DNA of 64,000 nt from Perkinsus olseni. Taxonomy: Eukaryota; Perkinsozoa; Perkinsida; Perkinsidae. This document shows positions 10,668 through 21,542 of this stretch, one piece after another. The notes beneath the pieces are model-generated. The model was not told the DNA's origin, made no database searches, and worked only from the letters and a program-made list of their open reading frames with translations. The stretch is from contig JABANP010000046.1 in the NCBI GenBank assembly GCA_013115135.1, positions 1 to 64,000 of the forward strand, written 5' to 3'. The first letter of the stretch is position 1. Every line of letters begins with the position of its first letter. The position numbers were made by a program, and so were the translations under genes.

Positions 10668-10749
10668 GATAGCGTGTCCGAGTGGTTAAGGAGGTGGACT
10701 AGAAATCCACTGGGCTCTGCCCGCGCAGGTTCGAATCCTGCCGCTGTCG
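10668..10749 (+). tRNA. tRNA-Ser(AGA), last copy
   Basis: Acceptor 5' strand is GATAGCG (one T-G wobble), otherwise consensus. No GCT partner follows, because the array ends at about 11,026. Confidence 0.93.
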
Positions 10750-11272
10750 TATCGAAATGTCACCGGGAGACGTACGAGTATTTGGCAACATTCCTTCGGC
10801 AGGTCGCTATGATGCTTATCTTCTGATGCCGGCCCTCTACCTCTGATGAGCTTCCTGAGTGAACTCACTCTTCCTGGCTGTCCGTCAGGGCTGCTCCCGC
10901 AGTGATCACCATACGAGCCACGTGACAATCGTAGACGCTTCTAGCGGGCGAGAGCATGAGGAGTTAGAAGCGCGGAAAGAGGGAGGCATGGAAACAATCA
11001 AACGAAACTCTACCGACGAGTCCTTTACAATCCAGATTCTTATGATTTTCGATCACAGGCTCCGCAGCCTCCGATAAATACGCCGCTGAGATTAATGGCT
11101 TTTTTGCAGGACGGGGGATTGACAAACCTTCAAGTATCGTGGATGGGACTGCTTTATTCGATAATATGACATGTGGCATCGTGGCCCCTCTCCCATACAC
11201 CAATCAGAGATTGAATCACTCGAACACATCAGCCAACACCCTCCGTGTCAAGAGAAACATAGCATGCATTCG

Positions 11273-12622
11273 TCAGGCAACCCCCTCGGCCTTCGGGCTC
11301 GACAGAATCATCTCCGAAGCCGCCAACTTTGTCTCCGCCGTCGCACCTCGAGGGATGTAGTGGGCCGGTCTCAACGGCGGTGCCCCATCGTCCGGCACAA
11401 ACCTGAACACGCGGTACTTTCGGTATGATGACAGCTCCTTCCCGCACATCTCTGAGCATGGGCGAGCTCCCTCAGGCGGGGGGCATTTGAACGCCGGGCC
11501 GAAATTCGCTTCAACTGTCGCGCCTCCGTACAACGACACCGCAGGGAAGTACCTGATAGCATCAGAACTTCGGCAAAATCGCCAGGAAACAGCTCACTCT
11601 CCCTCCACAACATCATGGAAGGCTACTCCGAGACTCTCTCCGTTCAGCGAATAGGATATTGCGGACCCCTCGGAGATGACGGGTACGGGAGGGTCCTCTG
11701 GATCGCACAACAGACCTGACTTCTCATCAACTCGCGAGGAGGTGTCGTTGATGCAACGATACCACCTGGCAGCCAGAGGGAGCTCTCCGGCCGTCCATCA
11801 TCTGCTCGTAGTGCGGTCTTAGGAGCATCTCGTATGAAGAGATGACAGCCTATCTGAAATTGGCCCAGCAGTAAGAGGACTCTCCAGCCCCCCACGATAC
11901 CGTGTCCCCAGGGAAGATTCTCCTTCGTCCATACGGTATCCTCCGTGCCACGACCTAAGCCATGATGCCTGAGCATTCCCTACCGGCTGCTGATTCATCC
12001 CACTATTTTGCATGCGTCTATATCCCTCATCGCATAGGAGAAGCAGTCGCTGCCAATAGGCATGTCGTATCTTGTCATGCGAGTTGACCATCCAACTCTT
12101 ATATGAGCTTCCATCCTAGCCGTACTAGTATGCCTGGAGCCTTCACCCAAGTACGTTAGCTCATAGTACCAGCTGCCACTACTGGCCCCGTGGGTGGCTA
12201 GGACCTGTTGCCGAGAAATCTACGCCTAGGCGGTACCAGCAGCGATTCGCTGCCAGCGAAGGCTACAGTGGAATAGCCCTGGTCACCGGTAGCCCCTAGA
12301 CGATTCTCCGATACGTGAATCTTCCTATCAACATACCTGATGGCATAGGAACTGCGGCACAAGTTGGTGCCAACGCCTCTACCTGAGGCTCCAGCCCATC
12401 TCTTTACACTCCCTATCAGGATTGTTTATCATGACAGGAGCCGCACGAAGGAAGCTACCCGTTGGAGGGGGAGTTCCTCCCGGACCCACTACCTGATGGC
12501 GATGGATCTGTGCCCTGAAACACCACAGATAGCCACACGCACGAGTAAATGTGAGCGACCTTGCGTTTGCTGGAACTAGAACCCTTCCGTGGCCTCCCTC
12601 CTGTTCGCTCTCTACCACTCAT
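11273..12622 (-). CDS. ASH2-type SPRY-domain protein
   Basis: Multi-exon gene. The start chosen is at 12,622 (MSGRERTGG), giving a basic N-terminus (RPRKGSSSSKRK) that could be a nuclear signal. A SPRY domain follows: ENRLGATGDQGYSTV, SWYYELTYLGEG, RVGWST, SDCFSYAMRDIDACK, PGDTIGCHLFIRDAP, SYSLNGESLGVAF, YFPAVSLYGG and ATVEANFGPAF. These correspond in order to the ASH2L/Bre2 SPRY landmarks, including the strong YFPA(V/I)SLY...NFGP end. Several introns were placed by frame (45-51 nt), for example one of 45 nt before FVPDDGAPP. ASH2 proteins are core subunits of COMPASS/MLL histone H3K4 methyltransferases. I see no PHD or winged-helix region, so the protein looks reduced to SPRY, or the 5' part is missed. 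It lies 199 bp downstream of SEC31 on the same strand. Confidence 0.8.
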
Positions 12623-12820
12623 TAGTCGAACTGACAACAGCCCTCAGTCTACCCCTTGGCACTATGTGTAACACGACACCATAACTAGTGAGACCATCAC
12701 CACAAGAACGACGATAAAACTGAAGTCACAGCAGCAGCCTAGCGGAATATCAGTAGGCGAATCTAATGGGCTGGCATAAGACGGCGGAGACCCATCACCC
12801 AGTTTTTGTTATGGTCCCAT

Positions 12821-15800
12821 TCATGAGCACTGAGGTCCGCCTGAGAACAAAGGAACTCCCGCTGAGCCCCTGAACGAGTCGAAGATTATTACCACAATTC
12901 TCTTAGCCGCATGGAAGTCCTGACCATCAACTGCCGCGCAAAGCTCCTTCACCTTCTCTTGGGCCGTCTCGGATATATCGCCATTCTGCAGCTTCGAGTA
13001 GAGCTCATTCAGCCGCTTGGTAAGATCCTCGCCTGACAAAACCATAGTCACTACTGCCTCACCATGAGACCATCGCAAAGTACACTCCCATTCACGAATC
13101 GAATAATTTTTCATTATTCTATGAGATCCTCCGAAGGTCCATCCTCTGAGCTCCAGGCGCGTCGAATTGTCAGAAAACGAAAAAAGCTCCGACAATTTCG
13201 CCTTAATAATCGTAACGGAGAGACACGTGGCGAAGAAATCGATCAAAGATTCCGACATTGTGACCTTCCATCAATCACCCAAGGCTCAGTCAGCGCCTTC
13301 CTACTAACAATACGCACGTCCAAGCCCCTAGCAACCTACGCTTTCGCCGATTGCCGTCCTGGCAATTGATCTCCAACAGCTGGTTGAGAACCTAGAGAGG
13401 AAATAGGGTATGTATCATTCAATGAAGAGGTAATAGCGGGAGTAGTACCCTCTGGCAATTAGAGACATCCGCTGCTGCCATTGGAGGGGCTTGCGGCTGC
13501 GACGGAACGCAATGGGCACCAACCGCCTGATTGCCGCTCAACGTCGCGGGGTTGCTGTAACCACTTTGTTGCACCTGTACAGCACTACAGTCACCAGGGG
13601 CGGGGAGCGATAGCCAGGGCTATTATCTCACCGAGGTGGGCACTGGCCAACTGACGGGAAGGCCTGGTGTTGTTGAAACAGCAGCTGCATGAGGAGCTGT
13701 AGAGGATCCTGAAGCCAATCGTGATCTACTACCACCAGCATACGTACACTACCACTTCCCATGGGAGTCGCTGAGGCAGGCTGCTGGACAGGCGTTGCTA
13801 CACCTCCTCGCATTGAACTGACACGGAAAGAGGTCATCTCTCGGCTTGGACGGCAGCCCATTCCATGTTACCCAGAGGCAGTAGGTCCGTTGATCGCTGG
13901 TGACATTCCACCACTCTGTTGTTGCATACCATACTGTTGCTGTTGTCTAGGCGATCTCTGGGCGTACCCAGGAGTTCCGTAGCCCGACTGGGCTTGAGGG
14001 CCTCCATAGCCAGCCACTGGTTGTTGCTGCTGTTGCTGGGCTGGATATCCACCAGCTACATGCCCTTGCTGGTAGGCTCCTTCGTAGCCTGGCTGGTATC
14101 CCGCTGGACTAGGTGCAGCACTGTAGGGTGACTGCTGGCCAGGTCGAGCCCCTCCTGGGGGCAGAGTTCCGGGCATACCAGTAGGTTGTGGAGGGACCAT
14201 TGGAGCATGACTGGCAGCTGCTGGGGATGCCGCTACAGGCCTGACCAGAATACGACCATCAGATTGCCAGAACAGCGCTACGCCACTCCTACTACCCGTG
14301 GGAGACCGCGCCTCCATATGATGCCACACTAGGGGCACCAGGGGCCATTGGGGGCCTACTATGGCCATAGCCTGCTGCTGGGCCGGCCGTAGCACCGGGG
14401 CCTCGCACATAGCCCTGACAACCACCTTTCACCGGTACGCCTGGACAACAAGCCTTTACCTGTTGCTGTTGATGACCGTACATGCCACCTGGGGCTGACG
14501 AACGCTGACCATAAGGAGTTCGACCTGAAAAGAGTCACACTGCGGCAATCTATCCACCCGGGTTCGATTCCACCCACCTGCCACATGCTGCTGCTGTTGA
14601 TGTTGCTGTTGTTGCATCATACCAGGCCTCTGCTGTTGTTGCACAGACGGTTGTATGTTGACTGGCTGGAACGGGAACGGCGGAGCGGTGGGGACTATCT
14701 GGTTCATCACGCCTTGAGGGGCCGAGTTGTAAATGCCTAGGGAAAGACGCTATCACTCCCGTCGAGGGTCACAAGGGAACTTACGGTCTTTCAAAATGTC
14801 CGACGCAGCATTCTGAGGGCCCTGTTGCTGATACTGACTACCTAGAACAGTGGAGAAATGCCGTCGCCAAGAATCGAACCCGAGGCCTGTCTACTACTAG
14901 GCTTGATGATTGTCAAATAGCGCATAGCTGCCGTTACTCTACCACTGTTGGCCAGCATTTGAGCGTATCTGGCCAGCACTCCACTCACCAACCCACAGCA
15001 ACCACCAACGCACCTACCTCGACACCTTGGAGACGAATATCGAGTCTTTACCCTCATACTTCACAGCAGCCTGATGATAGACACGTAAAGGTTCCTTCAC
15101 TGCGAGATCTAACATTCTACCTGCATGACGGCCATCTTCTCGACCAAGTCCTGCAGGGCCGTGGACTGGGACGATGCCCCAGGAGTCGACATCGAGGCCC
15201 AGATACGAACAGTTTGGCTGAAGGATGACATTCAGGCCACTGCCGCCAGCTGCCTGGTCCTCCCCACCTGAAGTTGCCGCATATCATGTAGCACAGCACA
15301 GCAGCTCTGATGTCAAATCGTTCCTTCTCCAGGCGCTGGGCCAAATTCTCGCAGAGCTGCGGGAACCTACCAACAACAAGTCCGGACTATTACTACGGTG
15401 GCAGGATGTCCTCACTCCTGCTCATTAGCGTAGGTGCAGAGGATCGCCAGAGTCTCCTGCCAAGTATTGAGGTCAGACGTGGCCACCAGCTTCTCCATGT
15501 CGTTGGTCATGATGTAAGACACCTGCCAACGCAGTGGCGCCGCAGCACTTGCAGCTACCTTCCTACCATTCTGAAGAAGGGATCCTGCTGTCTTCTCATG
15601 TACTCATCTCTCGTCCTCAACCAGAGGTCCTGGCCGCCTCCCGAAGCCAACAGCAGGGCATCGGCGTACTTGCCGGACCGCATACAGCAGTCCACAGCGG
15701 CATTGAGATCACCTGCAGTACAATCCTCAAGGACTGGGCTACCCCTTAATAACCTTACCAACGAGGAGACTCTGCTTGATGATATGCTCTACGCCCGTTG

Positions 15801-18626
15801 TCCAATCCGTCTCCTGAAGGAAACAGCCGCATGAGCCCTGATGGACAGCAGCGGTCAACTCACTGAGCGGGTCATGTCGGCGACTGGACTGAGGAGTCCG
15901 CCAGCAGAGGAAGCGCCTCCCTGCTCTGCAGCTTGTTGCTCTGATTCTTCATTAGTCCTGCAGAAATACCCTCACTGGGATTCGAGCCAGGGACCTCTTT
16001 CTCCACTACCTAGCTAATGTATCAAACAAGCTCTCAGCTTGCTCCGAGTCCATGGGTGTGGCCTGCTGATTCTGTTGCTGTTGATTGTCGACCACATCCC
16101 CTTGCGTCGCTCCGCCTACTCAAGAGCCATTTTCCCTCGCCCTCTTACTACCACGACTTACTCTGATTGGCAATTGCGTTGTCACTCCGATCTCGCTTCA
16201 CGGGCCTCCCCAAGTACTGCTCCGCTGCTTTCACTATCTCAGTGTGATCAATGCCAATCTTGGATACGATCTGCCATCAGCAAGCGAAGATGCTCTACGT
16301 CACTCCCCCTCAAAACCCCTCTCACCTCCTGCCTGTAATCCTCATCAAAAAGACATGCCATGATATCCCAGCTCAGCTTCTCATGCTCATCACTGATCTC
16401 GTCTATCTTCACTTCACAATAGTCCTTCAGTGCACCTGTCCAAAATACGTTTGAAGGCGTGCTCATGCACTACAACGATCCCTTTCATGATGGTTGCCCA
16501 TTCACCGCTTCTTGCCAGAACGCCGCCAGAACACGTCTAAAACCCCCAACCTTCACTGAACGCCCTGTACGCCTCTCAAGCTACTTAAGAAGGCCTTTGG
16601 AACGACGAGCCGATCGCCATCCGGACATTTCACCCGTAAAGCTAGTCTCAATGATTATCGAACTGCCTGTCCAATGAAGTACATGAAGTTTGGATCAAGA
16701 GCGTTGAATAATGCACGGCCCTCTTCCGCACTATCCCCATTCCACCACCCTTTCTACCCCGAGCTAAATAGTTCTCGAAGCGGTCGGCCTCCTTGACCAG
16801 CGCCGGCTCCTCCGGTACCACGTCCATCCTCACTCTCCTAAATAGTGTCCCTTCAACAGATGAGGGCGGTCCAACTCTACTTACGTGCTGTCGGGACCGA
16901 AAGATACCATCTTACCCGCGAAACCGAATGATACGCCAACTGGTGCCTGAAGACGGCGGAGCGATGCAGGGTATTTCCCTCACGACCAAATCTACCTTCT
17001 GCCACTTTGGTGGCGTCCTCACGTTATTAACATGCTGTCGAGCCGTCACGCTCTGTACCGTCACTTTACCTGCAAGATCATCATCCCCACCACTATCAGT
17101 CCCGCCTGTCCCTATATTACCGCTAGTAGCCGCCGTAGCGACAATTCCTGCCGAGCTATTACTCCAGGCCACATCGAAGGCTGGTGAGGTGCATTGGAGC
17201 TCCGCGAAGATATCCATGGACGATGACTGACAGTAAAAATCATTCAGCTAGAGAAGGCTACTCCCAGTACCCACCTGATCCTGATTGGGTGCGCCCTGAG
17301 CTGTCGCCGACTCCCCCATATGCCACACCACCGTCCTATTATCTCTACCAGATGTGAGCAATAAGGAGCTGTCTTGAGGACAGTAGGAGGCACATGAAAT
17401 CCCCTAAGTGGTACATGTGAACGCAACCGGCAGCAAAACTAAGTGCCAGGTCACCTTAGTGTGCCCCGACGTCTCCTTGAACGGGTATCGGCAGTTGCGG
17501 AGGTCCCAGAACTGCACGGTGGGGTTGTTGTCATCATTGTAAGCCACTAGCAGTTGGGTCGGAATATCAGGGTGCCACAGCAAGCTCGAAATCCTGAGAC
17601 ACTTCCATCGAGCACCCCAAAGTGACAGCACTAGCTTCATTACCTTGTCCGATTGCCGGGGTCTCTGAAGCCGATGACCTCCTTCTTGGACTTAAGATCC
17701 CACACCACAGTCAAGCCGTTGGTGCCTGAAAACGAGGCAGGTTCCGCTGGCACAGCCAAGCTCGATGCTTACCACTAGCAGTAGCGAGGATATGCTGAAC
17801 TTTCCTGTTCCAGTCTAGACACGTTACCTCAGTACCTGCAATACAGTGACCTTACTAACCGACTGCCCCACCACTACCGTCACCACCTACCGGCATGCTT
17901 GTTAGGACCATGAGTTGGCTTGAACACACTAGGATTCCTCGGGTTGTCACAGCTGATGATATTCACCTCGCCATCAGCCCCACCGGAGCCGATCAATCCA
18001 GGCTTTGCCGGGTGAAATTGCAACTACGAAGGGCCCTCAATGGCAGTAAAGCAATTTTGCCGCCTCCTTACCGCCGTGGTGGGCATGCCGTTGTGCAGCT
18101 GCATTTCATTCAACGTACCATGCTCTCTGCCACCACCGTCCAAAATGGCAGCAGGATCCCAAAGTCTTACAGTGCCTGAATAAATTCCGCGATTCATTTT
18201 GCTACTTGCGGCGAGGAACATTCTCCCAGTATTACCATCACCAAGACCTCCTGCCAGGATGCCCATAGGCAGCTTGGAAGAGTCCGGGAAGGTGCCCCAG
18301 TCCAGAGAGTGAAAGGGCGATTCCAAGTCAATCGATGCCAGCACCTAATGAGCTCGGTGAGACTCTCAAATACGAAGCTGACAAGACTACCGGCATCTCC
18401 GTGTCGTTGTTTTCAAGATCCATCTTGGCGAACTCTAGCTTGGTGTTAGTTGAAAAATCATTTCCGCTGATACCTACGGGGCGACACTTAGGCGGCTCCA
18501 ACAGCAGCTTAGCGATGTGGTACCAGAAGTGGCTCCTCCCATCGCCAATACATTCCTTCGTTCAGGTGAGGTAACTCCTTCCGGCGCGAACGCTATGAAG
18601 GCCGTTCTGTTCGATGAGGTCTTCAT
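12821..18626 (-). CDS. SEC31: SEC31, COPII outer-coat subunit
   Basis: A long gene with many introns of about 45-60 nt. The start at 18,626 gives [17 protein letters not shown]; a 50-nt intron then leads to [15 protein letters not shown], the typical SEC31 N-terminus. WD40 exons include SPFHSLDWG...[24 protein letters not shown] and [18 protein letters not shown]...VQFWDLRN. The middle has the SEC31 insertion ([14 protein letters not shown]...[12 protein letters not shown]) and helical solenoid exons ([48 protein letters not shown]). A Gln/Pro/Gly-rich linker at about 13.6-14.7 kb follows, then a C-terminal SRA1/Sec31 helix domain ([25 protein letters not shown] in overlap). The product coats ER-derived COPII vesicles with SEC13. 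TTTTCTTAG ends one base before the ATG. Three introns carry tRNA T-arm-like motifs. Exact exon boundaries are resolved only in part. Confidence 0.92.
14525..14577 (-). other. SEC31 intron carrying an antisense tRNA T-arm-like motif
   Basis: 53-nt intron verified by frame (HVA-G/RTPYGQ). It begins GTGGGTGGAATCGAACCCGG, which is the reverse complement of a T arm; the plus strand reads CCGGGTTCGATTCC at 14,559-14,572. It ends in CTCTTTTCAG. Confidence 0.85.
14842..14897 (-). other. SEC31 intron carrying a sense tRNA T-arm-like motif
   Basis: 56-nt intron verified by frame (IIKP-S/SQYQQQ). In gene sense it reads TCGGGTTCGATTCTTGG in its middle, then GCATTTCTCCACTGTTCTAG to its acceptor. Confidence 0.85.
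15958..16009 (-). other. SEC31 intron carrying a sense T-arm-like motif
   Basis: 52-nt intron verified by frame ([14 protein letters not shown]). In gene sense it contains CCTGGCTCGAATCCCAG, one mismatch from the B-box core, followed by GGTATTTCTGCAG. Confidence 0.8.
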
Positions 18627-19671
18627 ACTAAGAAAACTGTGAAACGAAGTACGGCTGAATAACGAATCATTAATCCACTCTGGTCACTCTCAGAAAATGT
18701 TGGACATCACAGCAGGATGCCACCACTAGTACATATCGCCCGTCCCTACTGTCCGGGTAGTAGTAGGAGCCCTGTTAAAGACATCAAGGACCGATAACAC
18801 GAGAAGGTCTTCGGGAGGAAACCCGCCGCCTGAGCTCAAGCTAGGCCCAGGTTTCTACCAGAATATGATATTCTAATACCAGGAAAGGCGAGGCTGTGAC
18901 GAACATACACGTACCATCTCTAACCAATCTGAACCAAGTGGCACTAACGGCGCGCGCGATGATAAATGACAACCGCGCACGCCCGATTGGTCGCATCCCC
19001 GCTCGGGTGGAAGCCGAAATCGGTAAGCCTACAGTCGGGAAAAGACAACATAAAAACCCCGAATTTCGGGTGAAACCAGGATCGGGAAGCCAGGGACCCC
19101 TCCCGAAACCCGAGAGGGCAGGGAGATCTCTGGACTCCTAAAAATAGGGAAATACTAATAAATTTTTAAAATACTCATCGTCCGTCCCTCGCGAATGAGT
19201 GCTCAGTACCGGTGTCACCCTTTCAAGTGACACTTGTACTTCGAGCGATCCACTTTCCGATTACTATGGAGCCATTTATTATCCTAGTAGGCAGATTTTT
19301 GACGAGAGCGCCCCCCAGAATTTCTTCTCACCACATCAAGAGCGATTATGAGAGCGCTCTTGACATCGATTGCTTCAATACTATGAGAATAACCGTTCGA
19401 GTCCATCTTGCCGAGTACGCCAAGAGAGCGATCAAAGGGCGATGTGCGATAGTAACGATGGGTTGTCATGCGGCGCTCTTCTCTAGCGGAAGCGTCGTGA
19501 TGAGAATCATGTGAATTTACAGCATAGTAGTACTGTGCAACCCAACCGAAGTACCATGAAAGGGATATGCCAATAACGTAATGTTATTAGTAAAAGACAG
19601 CTGACCGTGTCAACTGAGCGAATAGCGAGACAATAATGGAGCGACAACTACTCAACCCGTCTCTCCCAGGT
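18627..19671. other. Intergenic stretch, no supported gene
   Basis: About 1 kb between the secreted-protein gene and the SEC31 start. Overlapping ORFs on both strands (81 aa plus, 100 aa plus, 61 aa minus) show no family resemblance. A GC-rich patch at 19,000-19,130 has repeated CCCGAAA/TTTCGGG words. Confidence 0.6.
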
Positions 19672-20466
19672 CTACTGTTGGGGAATGCACCAAGCAGACT
19701 GTCTGTAAAGACGATTGTAGATGAAGACCGGGGGGCCGAAGACCATATTGGGCGTAGCAAATCCAACGGTCTCCAGTTTTTGCTCATTAAAAAAGTGCGC
19801 GTAACGAGGACAGGTCTTTTGGAATTTGTCCACAAGATCTTTGACCGTCTTACCGTCCGGGAGAGTGCTTAGCTTATAGCGCTCATAAGGACCACTACGT
19901 CTGAGGCCATACAAAAAACAACCAGTGTCGCCCTCCTTGCAACTGATCTTCACGTCGATTAACCCCCCCTTGGTGACAATCGCCTCCAGCTTGAGATCCG
20001 AAGTATTAGTCTTGTACGTTCCCGTGCTCATTGACAGCCACTGACGCTCAAGGGAAATGGAGGCATCATTAAACTTAGTTTCCAGGTTCCCATTGGGGTG
20101 AACATACCAGAGCCAGAGATCGTACCTATCGCCCTTAATGTAAGGGCAGAGTTTCTGGATCTCGCGATGCCATTTCTGCAGGCGGGCTGGTACAACTCCC
20201 TTGTTGTATGGGAACTCATGCATAATAACCGGGTTCGGAGTTTTACGGAGTGGGAACCAAGCATCTTCGTATTTTCCACCGGTACATTCTATGTAAAACC
20301 TGCCTTTACCGTCCTTGGTGGCATTGAAGATCATCTTAATGTGGCCAGGGTCCTCAGTCTCGTACACGAAGTCACCGTAGTCCACCTGAGGCTGGGTGGA
20401 CGTTAGCCCCGCGGCGTCGACTAGAAAGGCGACAAAGACGACGGGCGCGAGAAGGCGGAAAGTCAT
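19672..20466 (-). CDS. Secreted protein of unknown function, intronless
   Basis: A single 264-residue ORF. Residues 1-19 form a classical signal peptide (MTFRLLAPVVFVAFLVDAAG), followed by LTSTQPQVDYGDFVYETED. The mature part has six cysteines (ECTGG, LCPY, SCKEGDTGC, TCPRY, WCIPQ) and N-glycosylation sequons at NAT and NTS. There is no transmembrane segment after the signal. The lack of introns stands out beside its neighbours. I do not recognise the family. A truncated relative lies 2.6 kb away at about 23.03-23.12 kb, so this is probably a small lineage-specific secreted family. In a parasite such a protein could act on the host, but the sequence does not show that. Confidence 0.85.
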   Translation of the reverse strand: MTFRLLAPVVFVAFLVDAAGLTSTQPQVDYGDFVYETEDPGHIKMIFNATKDGKGRFYIECTGGKYEDAWFPLRKTPNPVIMHEFPYNKGVVPARLQKWHREIQKLCPYIKGDRYDLWLWYVHPNGNLETKFNDASISLERQWLSMSTGTYKTNTSDLKLEAIVTKGGLIDVKISCKEGDTGCFLYGLRRSGPYERYKLSTLPDGKTVKDLVDKFQKTCPRYAHFFNEQKLETVGFATPNMVFGPPVFIYNRLYRQSAWCIPQQ

Positions 20467-21542
20467 TGCCGGTAAGCGAGAGAGACGCTAAAGAACAATT
20501 CGAAAGGCGATTGGTTCAGCAGAAGGACTGTTGGTGATGGTGCCCGGGTAGGGAGCTCCTGCCAGAAGTAGCTATCCTACATCCAGCAGCCGGAGATCCA
20601 TTCATGGCAGCGAGTCTCCTTGAGTTAACATATGGGGTGTCACCAAGGCGAGATGTAAAACAATCAAGCAGCAGCATGATCCGTGTCACGATCGATTAGG
20701 TGACACGGTGTGCTGCCTATAAGACAGTGTCTACTGGTAACTAAGGCCTTATCTTCATTAAAGTTGATGGGCTCGGGCAGTGAACATACAAGAAGCATGT
20801 TCGTACTGTACTTTTCCCTCGAGCTACACAGCGCAGTGACTCCAGAGCATCATGATTATGCGTGGGAAGAATAAAAACGTAAAATCAGGATGAGTAGGCT
20901 GCCTGCTAGTGGCGCATGAGTTGGCCAGTAGCCATACGCATGACCGGCGGCCCCTGACAGAATGGTGAAGGTAGTGATGCGTCGGTCGGTAGCACTGGTG
21001 TCAGGATGGGCGTTTCGGTGGCCAGGGTGAGGATACAGGTTTTCTTTATCAGGATACCTGATGCTGTTATGATGTTCATGCTGATGTCGTTGTGAGTGGC
21101 CATGCAGGTATTGTGTTATCTTGAGTTTCACGTAGACGGAAACCTAATAGTCAGGCGCTAATAGTGGGTGGTTGTTCGTAGGGTTGATCTACCACATTCT
21201 TGCCGCTCCGAATACATCATTCACACGACTTGCCAAACTCGCTCATTTAAGAGCATGGCGTATCGAATGACAGAGCTGATCTTCTGGATGCGTCGTAAAA
21301 GTCCCTAGCCAGTGGATATAACACTTCTCATATTCAAACTTAGTAACATCAACACTGACCAAACAGTAACTAAACAGTAACTCCGATACCAAGTCCCTCA
21401 CGCTGCTCGTGTAATTCTATCTATCCACGAGACTGCCAAGTGGATGAGCCTTAGAGACACTACAATATTCCTAGAATCTATGACGTATGGTATGAGAAGG
21501 AACCCGCGCGCTCTAGCACTGGCGTGAGGGAGCATTCTCAAT
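20467..21542. other. Gene-poor stretch
   Basis: No confident exon. A minus-strand segment at 20,856-21,131 could encode a final hydrophobic stretch (PLAGSLLILILRFYSSHA, then a stop), so it may be a distal exon of the minus-strand gene at 21.5-22.7 kb. I could not connect the two. Confidence 0.4.

Larger units (their letters stand above)
1..11026 (+). repeat. Tandem array of tRNA-Ser genes (13 full units plus partial ends)
   Basis: Each unit holds one Ser-AGA-type and one Ser-GCT-type tRNA gene, both on the plus strand. AGA-to-AGA distances are 920, 593, 920, 825, 920, 825, 688, 920, 593, 918, 593, 921 and 921 bp. The differences come from presence or absence of a block of about 231 bp and of a 95-bp duplication, both in the spacer after the AGA gene. 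The window opens inside the spacer that follows a GCT gene, so the array extends to the left. It breaks at about 11,026, inside the 231-bp block. Short ORFs in the units repeat with the array and overlap the tRNA genes on both strands; I do not regard them as genes. Identity between units is high, which suggests recent expansion or homogenisation. Confidence 0.97.

Noticed and set aside
1..11026. CRISPR-like regular repeats
   Set aside because: Units are hundreds of bases, differ by blocks rather than unique spacers, and contain tRNA genes; the genome is eukaryotic.
129..11077. Repeated 60-114 aa ORFs on both strands of the array
   Set aside because: They overlap tRNA genes, recur only because the unit is repeated, and their frames break between unit classes; shadows of the repeat.
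14900..14955. D-arm-like AGTGGTAGAGTAACGGC near a T-arm motif in SEC31, suggesting a whole tRNA
   Set aside because: This part is SEC31 coding sequence ([12 protein letters not shown]), and no acceptor stem pairs with the intronic T arm; only the intronic part is kept as a finding.
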